The notes beneath the pieces were generated by a model. That model was not told the origin of the DNA and ran no database searches. It saw only the letters and a program-made list of their open reading frames with translations. A stretch of DNA of 64,000 nucleotides from Trichuris trichiura (Eukaryota; Nematoda; Enoplea; Trichinellida; Trichuridae): NCBI GenBank assembly GCA_037903355.1, contig JBAJFE010000002.1:353482-417481 (forward strand). The letters are read 5' to 3'. The stretch's first letter is position 1. Each line of letters starts with the position of its first letter. This document shows positions 26,701-38,700 of this stretch, piece by piece. Made by a program: the position numbers and the translations under genes.

Positions 26701-29700
26701 ATCACACGTCACAATTGTTGCTCGCTAAATAGATGACACAAGACCATCTGGAAAAAGAAACAAGTGGCTAACAAATATGAGAAAAAATGGATAAAACTAC
26801 ATATTACTTGGAACATTCACAAATATGGAACACAAAAATGGGCAAAAACGTGAATTGACGTTCGAAGAAAACTGAAAAATGAATCTATATGCACACACTA
26901 AAATTTTACAAGATACATGGAACAAGGGAACTGCAGCTGATAGACACAGCAGAATCTTCCAACGGAAAACTTTAAAAACTCTCGTTTTAAACCGTTAAAA
27001 ACGATTGAAGGTTGACCTCGTTTCGCAAATTACGTTCAACTTATAACCGCTGAAGACGGGTCACGACTGACCCAAAATCTCCGGAGGTTAAAGTTATTTT
27101 TACATATAACGGGACACTTATTCCGTAAAAAAACACCATTATTTAAAGGAATATAAAATAGAAACAGCCGTACTTCCCTTGGAGCGTATGTGAATTCTGC
27201 AGCCGCTGGACGTTTGCATTAATATGCTCTTTAAAGACTACATGCGAGAAAAGTGGAAAGAATGGTTAGCGAACGGGTAGAAGAGGTACACAGCCGGTGG
27301 ACGAATGCGAGTACCATCGCTCTGTTTGCTGTGCCAGTTCGTAATAAAGGCACGGGGCAAAGTAATGACGGAAACCGTTATGAAGTCTTTTCGAAAGTGC
27401 TCCATTTCTACCCTGTTCGACGACACAGAAGACTATGAACTGCCAGACAGTGACGAAGACCATTCCTAGCTTAGCCGTTTTGTCTCGTGCAATCAATGTT
27501 CACTGCGTCATGCAGCATGTTTATCCGCTTTTACGATCTATTCATCTGTGTTTTAAATACAACAGCAGTAAGAGACGTCCAATAAACCTACTCAATACGA
27601 TTCCTTTCTCATAGTCTATGCAGTGCTGTATGCTGCACAACGCGCTAATCAGCAGCTGATCAGTTTTCGCGTTGAAGTTGAGGCAAGACAGTTTTGATTG
27701 AATGGATGATTGGCATTAACAGGAAACTGACTAATTAGAATTGACCTAGACTTGAGCAATCAGTGTTGCCGTCACTGGGCCAACCATTGCCATCCTATAC
27801 TTACATAGGGGTTCTTATACGCCGTGATATACGGTACATTGTTTCCGTTGCTATAAATGGGAAAATAACGAACTGATGACTGTGACCGCTGGTGCCCAGG
27901 GATTTCATTTATCGGTACGACGTTGCAGAGCTATTTTGACAGGCGATTAGCTAATTCCCGTCTGCTTGGGCGTACAAAGCTGCAACTGATCGTCCGCTCC
28001 GATCGAAATTGGCCGCTTGAAAAAAATATTGTATATGTTACAGAAGCTATTGTGTCTTCTCCCCTTTTTTTCGTAACAGCGAATAACGTCTTTGCAAACT
28101 CTTCGTAAAGCGAGTACGGGTATAAATTTAGCTTCTTCGTAAAGCAAGCAGGACATACTTGTGTAGTAAAACCTCTCTATTCCGGACGCGTCTGGGAGGA
28201 GGGTCATCCGGATTACGGAGTAGACTTACGGTAGGTCACAGAAAAGCGGGTAATGCAATTTTAGATGTAGGTTCCTGGCGTCTCCAGCGCGATGTCAGTC
28301 TCTGCAAGTGGGTCTCTCAGCTTACGAGGGCAGCGAAGTTCTTCTGATTAAGAAAAAGAACTGGTCAGCGGAAACCAGTTTCTTATATGGCGTGGACGCT
28401 GTACCGCGTAGTGACATGGTAAGTAGTTCCCCGTGAACTTTTTTTTCTATATTCGCAGTTGCCGGCCTGCTCTGTTCGTTTGTAAAGAAATTGGGGTCTT
28501 GTCCTATTGTCCCCCACCAGAAGTTAGCGCGGCAACTTCAAGGTGTATTGCGCGACGGTATTGCGGCTATTGATCCATAAACGTTATGTTTAGGCTTAGG
28601 CTTAGACTAGGGCAGGAGATGGATGGCAAAGCTACAGCATGACGGTGGGGAGGGGGACTGGTGAAAGACCTGATTATTAACCCTATTGTTCCGTCGTCCC
28701 TTAATCCCCACTTGACCTTGTTTGATCTTGCGTCGCTAACTTCCGGTGGGGGGCGCAGGACAAGATCTAGAAATTGAGTTAGCGGCTGATCACTGCGTTA
28801 TATGAGAACGGATTGTAGTTTTATATGACTGAAAAACGCCAGATCTTTGATCCACATTTCTGTTTATCTGGGGAAGCCTAGGTCTCAAGGTGCCTTGCTG
28901 CAATCAACTTATTGGTCGAGATGGACTCAGCAGAGCTATAGCTGGTCTTCGCATGTGCTAACGTATACCGAAAGGACCGCTGGCTCGTTGTTTGCTGCCC
29001 TTATAGCCGTTGTCTCCAAGTGACTGCCCGTTTTGCACAGGTAGCGTAATTGAAAATGTGATGCTTTTGTACGGGACTGTATGTTTTCATAATGAAAATA
29101 TCTTTATTACGGATTCTGTCTCGTTGAGATGTAAAATAAAAAGATTTAGACATTAGCAGACAGACATTAGCGATTTATGGACAAATATCATTATACTCCA
29201 CAACTGTTGTTCCCTTAAAAGTTGACACACAAGCTAAAATCAATGGGAACTAAAACACTGAAGAAAAATCAAATCACATTTTTTGGAACAAAGGAATAAA
29301 AATTGAAAACGAAACTACAAGGTCGGCCCATACATAAACAAATTTCTACAAGAATACTGGCAGCTGACAGACACAGAAGAAGAACTTTAAAACTCTCAAA
29401 CGTTGAAAAGTGACGGAAGACAGATGCCGTCTCAGTAACCACCACACACATCATTGGACCGCTGAAGACGGGTCGCGGCATACCCGAAAACTTCGGAGAG
29501 AAAAATCTTTTTATTTTACATCTCAACGGGGCAGAATCCGTAATAAAGATATTTTCAATATGAAAAGGTAGCGTAATTATCTTTAATGTATACCATAGGT
29601 TCTCAAACTTTTCGCTCTATCGCCCCCCTGTGAACGTTCCCGAGCGCTAGTGCCTTCCAATTTTGATTGGTCGATTTTGGGCCGGCTGATTGGCTGGAAG

Positions 29701-32700
29701 GTAGGACGTGTCGTAGCCGGGAGGTCATTAGGTTCTCAAACTTTTCCCTCCGTCGCCCCCGGCGCGAAAATCTTTGCAATACCACTACTCAAGAGAAACG
29801 TTTGCAGAAAAGACTTTACACTTCGTCACGTGGTAGACGTACTATATCACTCCTGCTTTTCCACCAACCATTTTATGATGGGAAAATTTCTGCTTGCCTT
29901 TCATATCTCCTCTCACGTTTTTCAAAACATAAAGTCACCTAAGCAAGAAGCATTCATTAGCCTTTCCCGAAAAAAACAGTGTGCGTCTATTTGTCTTTTT
30001 ACCCACACCAAACAGAATTGTAGTGACAACAAACCTGATTGAAGTGAAAACGCTTAAGCGAAGAGATGCAAAAGAAACTATAACGCAAGTTTGCGACTGC
30101 GCATGAACGGAAACTACTCAATGTGATGGGTGTGCTTGATGCAGGACGAGCAAGTTGTCTGTGTTAGGCTGCATCTTCGTCATCATCAGTCGCCTCGATT
30201 CACTATATCCAGCCTCTGCTGCTTAACAGCTCCATAACCGTGCTGAATCTGCATTCCGCTAGATAAAATGATGTAAACGCAATAAAGAAGTTTTCTGCAG
30301 CAGCCCATAACTTGCCGCTTCTTGTCCCATAATGCTTTGAATTTGCCGCCTCCACTTCTGGCGGAGTTGAACTAAGAAAAACGCCAGTTTTCCATTGCAC
30401 CCTCCATCCCCATTTGACCTCCTTTGAAGTTGCCGCCGCCACTTCTGGTGAGGGCGAGTCAAGAAAGACCCTTCTTACGAAGGTCTCTTTGAGAGCCCTC
30501 CTGCGCTAGGGATAATTCTGCCAGTTCCTCCTGTGTGATTCCCAACAAACCCGCACGAGGTTCCCATCGCCCCCTGTGCTTTCTCATCGCCCCCCAGAGG
30601 GCGATATCGCCCACTTTGAGAACCCATGATGTATACGGTCCTTCTATTGTTCTCTTCGCGAATCCAGGTTTGAGAACGATCCGGATTAAGGAGGTTCGAA
30701 GTAGGGGGATTTTACTGTATTAGCTTTTATTGTGTTAAACTGTAAAATCCGTTATGCTCAATGTACTTCTCACGTTGGGACCTCAGGTTCTTTAAGCTGT
30801 TCAAGAAGCTTAATTTGCACAACTCGAAGTAACTCTGAACGGTTAACCGCAGATAGTTTTGATCATAAGTAAATCGTCACTTATAGAACGATTGGAATAA
30901 ATAAGTTTACTATCGGTCGGAATACAACTATCGGAAGGTCAGGAAAACAACCCAACCCCTTGGAAAGTCAAAATCGGAGAGTCGGAAAGCAGGTCAACAG
31001 CAGGGAGTCTTCTGGTCATCCAATCATCAGTCAGGCCCGCACGTCTCTTCCTTAGCCAAAAGAGTTTGCAGGTTCACTTCGAGCGTGAATCACGCGACAT
31101 GCCCCCTCCGTCCGACGTTACGGAGGACCCAAGATTAGAGGCAACAGCTTGCGAGCAATCCTTTTCTTCGTTCCTCGTGCGGTTTGGACATCCACCATGC
31201 GCACTTTTCCATCAGTTCCAGGATAAGTCTTCGTTATCCGACCCAATGGCAGCTGCTCACGTGGCGTGTCTTGATCAATTATCAGCACAACATCATTTTC
31301 TTTAAATGAATAAGTAGATTTTCTCTCTCGCGGTCCAAGAACTAGCGTCGGGACATATTCTTGCATCCATTTTCGCAAAAATCGATCTAAGAGCGCTTGT
31401 GCGAGACGCTACTGTTTCTTGGACTTCAGATCCTGCTGTGTAATCACGTCTAATGGCACACTGCCATGCGGTCGGCCAAGAAGAAAATGGTTTGGGGTTA
31501 AGGTGTCACCATCCTCAGGTTCGTCCCTGACCCAGGTCAATGGTCTGCTGTTCAGCATATTCTCAGTCTCCACAACCACTGTATGCAGTACCTCATCCTT
31601 TATACGTTGTCCGTGTAAAGTAGTTTGCATAGCTAGCTGGGCAGAACGAATTAAGTGCTCCCACGCACCACCAAAGTGCAGTGCTGCCGGTGGATTGAAA
31701 TGGCATTTAATTCGGTTCGCAGCCATGTGGTTGGTTATGGGATTCGTATCAAGGCGTAAGTTACCTTCGACTAATGCTCGATCCCTAACAATGAGGTTCT
31801 TACAATTATCGGAGTAGCATTCTACCGGTGTTCCACGGCGTGACGTGAAGCGACGAAAACGCATTAAGGAATGAATTCACGTCCAATGAGTGACATACAC
31901 AAGATGAACCGCCCGGCTAGCCAGACACGTGAAAATGGTCACCCATCGCTTTTCCTGTGACCGTCGAACAGACACAAAAATGGGGCCAAAACAGTCCAAG
32001 CCCACGTGAGTGAAAAGCATCGGTGGGCGATTCACACGGCGCTCTAACAATGGAGCCATGGGTACCGTAGGTGCTTGACTTCGATACCTCTGGCAAATTA
32101 CGCATTGACCAATAACTCGTCGGACCGCCTGGCGGCCGTCTATTATCCATGCAGTACCACAGGTGAGGAGCAACGTTGTTTCTAAACCGGCATGCGAGTG
32201 GTGTTCATGTGTTCCTCTAATGAACAACGTGGCTAGAGCATGTCTTGATGGCAGGATCGGTGGGTGGCGTGCGTCAAATGTAAGGTTTGCTCGTTCTGAG
32301 CGACCTCCTACTCTTATGAGGCCTTCGGAATCAACGAAAGGCTTTAGACGGAATAATCGAGATGAAGTTAGAACCCCATCACCGCTTTGCAAACGGTGTT
32401 GTTCTTCACTGAAGCACGATTCTTGAACTGCTCTGACGCATTGTTTCGAAACCCAGTTTCTGGAGGACGCCGTGGGGTAGAATTCGATCCCCGCTTCTTT
32501 ACGGCATCGCCTTATGAACATGTCGATGTACATCACAATTCGCAACAATGTGTTGTAACAAGAGCATCGATATATTAAGGAAAGTACAACACTCCAAAGG
32601 TTCGAAGATTGTGCGAGTCACAACTACTTCTTCCAGGACGTCACTGGTTGCGGATAAATGGCACCTACCCTTGGGCGAGCAGTAAGCATCCAAAAGCAGG

Positions 32701-35700
32701 AATGACGGACCATCGATGCATCGATTTTTTACTGTGAGTGATGCAACGTTGAGACCGAGAGGGAGGTCGTCAGCAGGGTTCTCACTGCTCGGAACATGGC
32801 GCCACTGTCTAGCGTCGAAACCGCCCAGGATCTCAGTGATTCTGTTCTCTACAAAGGCAGAGAACCGTTTATTTGTCGCTTTGATCCAACATAAGACAAC
32901 GCTAGAATCTGTCCAGAAAGTGACTTTATCAGGCGATACGCTGAGTTCCTGGGTCAAGATGCGCGCTAATCGTGCAGCTGTCAAAGCTGCTGACAACTCC
33001 AAACGTGGAGTGGTAAGGCGCCGTATCGGAGCTACGCGAGCCTTAGCCATGGCTAGTGTGACGTACACTTGACCACTGTCGTCTGAGCATCGAACATATT
33101 CAACTGCCCCGTATGCTTTATCAGAGGCATCCGAAAATAAATGGATAGACAACATTTGTCCTTTCAGCCGCAAACAACGTGGAAAGCAAATGCCTTCGAC
33201 GTTGCGCAGGTCTTCTGCTCAACGCTGCCAACGTGCGACAAAATGCTCGTCAGGCACGTCATCCCAGCCATGGTCAGTTCGCCATAAGTCTTGCAAAATA
33301 ATGCGCCCACAAATCGACACTGGAGACAGAAGGCCCAGCGGGTCGAACAATTGTGCCGTCAGGCTTAGCATTTTCCGTTTCGTCGGTTTCCATGTACGTT
33401 CCTTCGGAAAGTCAAATTGGAAAGTGTCTGACTCGCAGCCCCACTTCATTCCCAATGCCGTTTCTGTGGGTAATCAATCGTTCTTGGAACATTCGCACTT
33501 GCGGGTTTCTAAGTTGTTCTTCGTCAATGTTATCGAGTAGAACTCTTGAGGTGCTAGCCCATTTTCTCAGGTGAAAGCCTGCGCTTGCTAGCATACCTTT
33601 CATCATTAAACTCACATGCATCGCTTCAGAATCGCTGTCAAATGAATCTAACCAATTGTCAATGTACATGTTTGACATCACTCTGTCGGCTAGTCCAGGG
33701 TGCTGCAGTTTGCGATCTAAAGCGGCTTGACGGACTGCAAACATGCAGACACTCGGCGATGAAGTCGCTTCAAAGACATGAATTAACATCTCGTACGTCT
33801 CGGGCGGAAGATTAGTTCCAGGTTCTCGCCACAGAAACCGTAGAGCAGACCGATCCTTTGGCGCCACTAAAACTTGATGGTACATTCGCTGTATGTCAGC
33901 TTATACGGGAACAGGGTTTCGTCGAAATCGTAGTAGCACGCCAACTAAGTTCGTTAAAAAGTCTGGCCCTTTCAAAAGGCAATCGTTAAGCGACAAGCCA
34001 GCGTGTCGCGCAGAGGCATCAAAAATGATGCGGTAGTTTCCTTGTTTCCGTGGGTGCTCAACTGCATGATGCGGAAGATACCATGTCCGTCCAGGTGGCC
34101 CATCCAACTCTTTGTGTTACAGCTTTCTTGCATGGCCTTCCTCAAAGTACTGCCGATTTGTCGGCTGTAAAGGGTGCCACTGACGCACTTCGGAGGAGTC
34201 GCCGTTCTGTTGCGAAAAGTCGCTTCAAGGCTGCTTGCCGATTGTCTGGCAAAATGACGTCCGCAGATTTCCACGGCAAGCCTATCTCATACCTTGTCCC
34301 ATTGAATTGAATGGTGTCTTCCATCGTTTTCAAGCCGATCCGTTCCTCGGCAGTTACTTTGACTTTAGTCGTCTGAGCCTTCAGAGGATCTACTTCTAAG
34401 AATTGATTCAAGAGCTTTCTCCACTGTTCATCATGCTGCAGACATGGATGTCGGCGGATCCAAGTAGCTTGATTTGATACGGCTGCACAAAATGTCGCGT
34501 TCGGAACCCGTCCAACGACTGTCCAGCCGAAGGACGTTAGTAGCCCAACTGGGGCATTTCGCTCGTGACTGTCGTAGTGCCTATGTGCCAACGGCACGTC
34601 CATGCCTATTAAAACCTCAATGCGTCCCAACGGGACACAGGGAAATGGCAGATCTTTCAAATGCTGCCATTTCGCCTTGACCTCTGAGAAATGAGCTACC
34701 CTAGCGCTGAGGTCTAAGTGTGGGACCGCTATAGCTTGATCGACCTGAAATTTACCCAGTCCATCCACTGATGACAACTCGCAGGGTAGTTCCATAACTT
34801 GAAAGTTTTGTTCACCACTCACTGTACGAATTCGAAGCTGTCGCTCATTACCTGTTGCTTGAGGTCGGTCAGCAAGGTTGCGATCCATCACCGTCACTTC
34901 TGAACCGCTATCCAGCAACGCGAAGGTGTCAATAGCGTGCCCATTGCACTGCAGTCGCACTGGAACGACGGCGCAAATAACATTTTGCTGCAGGTCACGA
35001 GTGGCAGCTGTTCCAATGTTAACTCGTGGGACTGTCATATTTTCATTCACAACTGTTGCAGATCGCACAGGTCCAGCAATTCGAGGGGCTCCGTGCAACC
35101 ATCGATGATGAGTCGACGTGCAGCCTCCTTCCTGAGAAATAACGTTTGAAGGACAATTCGCCTTGCGATGTCCTTGCTCCAGGCATCTGATACAAAGGCC
35201 CTTTCGGTGAACTTGGGGCGATCGTTCATCAATCGGCAGGGAACTAAAGATGGGACAGGTTGAAGGACGATGATGATTATCACCGCAGATAACACACGAT
35301 CCACTGGGTGATACCATGACCTTCCTCGTTGCTAAAGATAGTCGATTTTCCGTAGGTGAACTTAATGATCATGCCAGGTTCTGACGGGTAGTGGTTAGTA
35401 ACTTCAACCGCAGAACGTTCCCTAACCATACCGTCCATGTCTCAAAATTAGACGTTATCGTTAGCTGAGAGGAATGCACCACCCATTGCTCATATAGGCG
35501 TGGTCTCAGTTTTGCCGTAACATGTTTTAACAAACCACATGAATTTATATCGTGATGCAGCCCAGAAAGCTTCATTGTACTGACTGCTGCACTCACAAAG
35601 AAACCTTCCAATTCGGGTAATCGTTCCGATTTCAGGGGAGGCAGACTCATTATTTCAGTGAGGCTTGCCTTTGCCAACGCCTGCTTATCCCGATAGATGC

Positions 35701-38700
35701 GACGAAGCCGCTGCAATAATTCATAATACATATTCGGATCCGCCAAATAACCAGCGAAACCGTTTCGCAACTTCGGGGATAACAGTTGTCCCAGTACCGC
35801 TAGGCGCTGAGTATCTGAAGATAACACATCGTGAACGAGGGCCACTTTCTGGGGTCGCCATCAAACTTTTCCATGCCGGCTATGGTACTTGGCTGGAACA
35901 TCCATAGGTTCGGTCTGTGCGATGATGAAGTGTCACTGCCTTCTATCTAAGACAAGTCATCAGCAGCTCGGTTAGGCATGCATTTCTACTCAACCTGACG
36001 TGAATCATCGCCTTCTTCAGATCCATTAATTCTTTGCTGCTGAGACATTGAGCACTTTCGCACTTCTTGCGTTCACTCTGCTACAGCAGAGGCAAAAGGC
36101 GCCACTGCAGCTTGTATCCGTTCTTCAATCAATGAAGTCAATGCAGACATATCCATTCCAGAACCATCTTCAGCCGATCGGCTACACCTGAAGCCGTGCC
36201 TAATCGACATCAGAAGGTTGGGTTCTGATCCGGCTCGGAGGACCAATAAATCGTCACTTATAGAACGATTGGAATAAATAAGTTTACGATCGGTCGGAAT
36301 ACAACTATCGGAAGGTCAGAAAAACAACCCAACCCCTCGGAAAGTCAAAATCGGAGAGTCGGAAAGCAGGTCAACAGCAGGGAGTCTTCTGGTCATCCAA
36401 TCATCAGTCAGGCCCGCACGTCTCTTCCTTACCCAGAAGAGTTTGCAGGTTCACTTCGAGCGTGAATCACGCGACAATAAGAAACGAAACGTTGCTGGAA
36501 ACGTTGCTTCAGATTTCCAAACAAGGAATATTCGCCGGGTGTTACAACTGCGATAAGAGTGAGTGATTCACCAATTGGAAGTCGCATTCGTGAATGCCAA
36601 GAAGTCCAACTCTTCATTTGTGAAATTGTGCTTTGTTGTGGAGAAGCAGAATTTTGCGGCTGAGCTTTCCACGGCGCTTTTCCTTGACTGATTCCTGAAC
36701 TTTGAAATGCAAATCAGCGTAGTATGAGCCGGTTAATGGTAGTATTTGTTTCAAGTAGTTTATCAGAACAATTCCTTTCATATCCCAAAAGCTAAAACCT
36801 TCGCTACCGGAGACTTTGTATGAGAATTGGCAATGTGGAAAGTCTCCTTAAGCTTCCAGGTTCTGCTTTGTTCATGGGATTCGGGATCATAATGATGAAT
36901 CCTTTCTTCGTCAGTCGCGAAGCGCAGCAGAAAGTTTTGCTCCGATTCTTAAAATAATTGTAAGATTTCTTTTGAGTGCTCAACCTGAAGTTCCTTCTCA
37001 AACAATGAAATGGTTTTGGGCACCCAACATGCCGTGACCTTTCTCATTTACAGTTGATCTGCTAGAATCTTTGCAACTGTAGCATAGAAAAGCTTATTCA
37101 TGATGGATTTTTTCTTACGGCTATATATCTTGCCCGTTGTTGGTTTCTTAAATAAACTGAAGCAAATGCCCTGCTAACGGATAGATGAGCAGTTATTAAG
37201 GAAAATGTGGTTTATATGCACCGTATGGACTTGCACGCGTAAGGCTGCTAGCACGCAAAGGCTTTGCTTTGTCTTTATTGAGAAACTAACGAACTGAGTA
37301 TAAACAAGGATGTCGTCGAACATACAACTTTCCTGGTCCTACCAACCATCCTCCGTGGTCCGTCCTTCTCCTTTTATAGTCCTGTTCGCGGGGTATGGGC
37401 AGGTCGCATACCCATTGGTTGACCGTGCCTGTTTTCGACATGAGCTTCGTGTCATGGGGCATGGGGAACGTCGTCCAGCGCCGTTTACGTCAAGAGCTCC
37501 CGCATCGATGCCCTCTTAGGTCAAACCACCGTTATCAGAGCCAAACCCGGGGTTATCCGCCACAGAAAACTTCAGAACAATCTTGCACCATCAGAGCTTT
37601 CAGGACCAACTTGTCTCATCGTCAGCGATGATGGTAATGCTTAACGGGATGATGGGCGTGCTTCGGTTTATTTCAGAAACCAACAACGGGCGAAAATTAG
37701 CGGTAAGAAAATCTGCATCATGAAAACCTTCACACCTGTTAAGAAGCATCCAGTTTTCGACATCATTTAAAAGCTTTGCCCTTCGCACGATTTCTGCAAT
37801 CGAAACAGTTCTGTTGTGAAGAACTATCTTCTCAACCAATGCAATATTTTCGGGTCTTTACTACCAGAGCCCCACCGGTTGTTGATGCGGCAACTTCAAA
37901 GGAGGTCAAGTGGGGATTAAGAACCAATGAAGCAGTGGAAACGGTGATTGGACTGTCGAACTTCAAGTACGGGCGGCAACATCATAGGGGGTTACGTATG
38001 ATTAAGAGAACAACGGAACTGTGGGGATGGTAGCGGAGTCTTCCAGCAGTCCCCCTACCGTCATACAGTAGGTTTGCCGGCCATCTTGTGTTGCCCCAGC
38101 CTAAACGTAAGGTTTGTGTTGGCTTACGTTTGGTTACGGGCAAAAAAGAGGAATGAAACGTAAACAAGCGTACATACCGTTCAATGGGGCACGGGGACTG
38201 GTGCAGGCGGTTCGTTCACTCAGGGCGGGTTGAACCTGATGATAGTAACGCGTATAGAGAAAACAACCGTGAAGAAACTGCATACCGTTCGCAGCGGCAC
38301 GGAGACCGGCGCAGGCGGCGTGTCCATTCGGGGCGAGTGCAACCTGAGGATAGTAATGCAGATAGAGACAGTAAACGTAAACAGTCTGCATACCGTCCAC
38401 TGCGGCAAGGAGATAAGCGCAGATATTGCGTCCACTCGGGGCGGATGCAACCTGAGGATGTCTCTGAGGATGCCGTCGAACGCGTCGGAAATTCCCAAAC
38501 GCTTCATCCACGTGAACTCGCATAGGTGCAACGGGAGCGCGCTCCAACGCGTTCCACATTGTTGCTTGTTGCCCCGTTTGGCCCGGGCCCACAGCGGTTC
38601 CAGGGGCTGCGCATGTGCACTCGTGCCTCGGTCCAAGAAACTGACCGACTGGTTCACTCACAAGTGCTTGTACCCCTCGCGGCCAAGACACCGGTATGTA

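Larger units (their letters stand above)
25411..27830. repeat. 2.4-kb near-perfect palindrome (PLE ends plus pogo flanks)
   Basis: The left arm (25411 to about 26602) is the reverse complement of the right arm (about 26648-27830) with few differences; a spacer of about 45 bp lies at about 26603-26647. Inner arms are PLE family A 3'-end sequence (26105-26602 and 26648-27135). Outer arms are the C-terminal part of a pogo-type transposase and its downstream DNA. The spacer continues the right PLE arm, so the join is a one-sided inverted duplication and not two independent insertions. Confidence 0.85.
28165..30717. mobile_element. Pogo/Tigger-type non-autonomous element with nested insertions
   Basis: The left end is AGTAAAACCTCTCTATTCCG and the right end ...GGGGGATTTTACTG followed by TA, the usual pogo terminal sequence and TA target. 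Inside lie a Merlin MITE, a PLE fold-back and a hAT element, each with its own duplication. No transposase is left. The left tip is slightly mutated, so the outer boundary is less certain than the nested ones. Confidence 0.6.
30870..36476 (-). mobile_element. BEL/Pao LTR retrotransposon, TSD ATAAG
   Basis: A complete but mutated element of 5607 bp on the minus strand, with 230-bp LTRs and a perfect 5-bp duplication ATAAG (30865-30869, 36477-36481). It is inserted inside a mariner transposase. Purine-rich GGAGGGGGCA precedes the 3' LTR. The primer-binding site next to the 5' LTR is TTGGTCCTCCGAGCCGGATC on the minus strand (about 36226-36246). The order is gag, protease, RT, RNase H, integrase. 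Confidence 0.92.

Noticed and set aside
34142..35317. Functional host protease
   Set aside because: It is the zinc-knuckle and protease part of a Pao polyprotein, bounded by LTRs and a target duplication.
38173..38470. CRISPR array
   Set aside because: Direct tandem 108-bp units without spacers, in a eukaryotic transposon.
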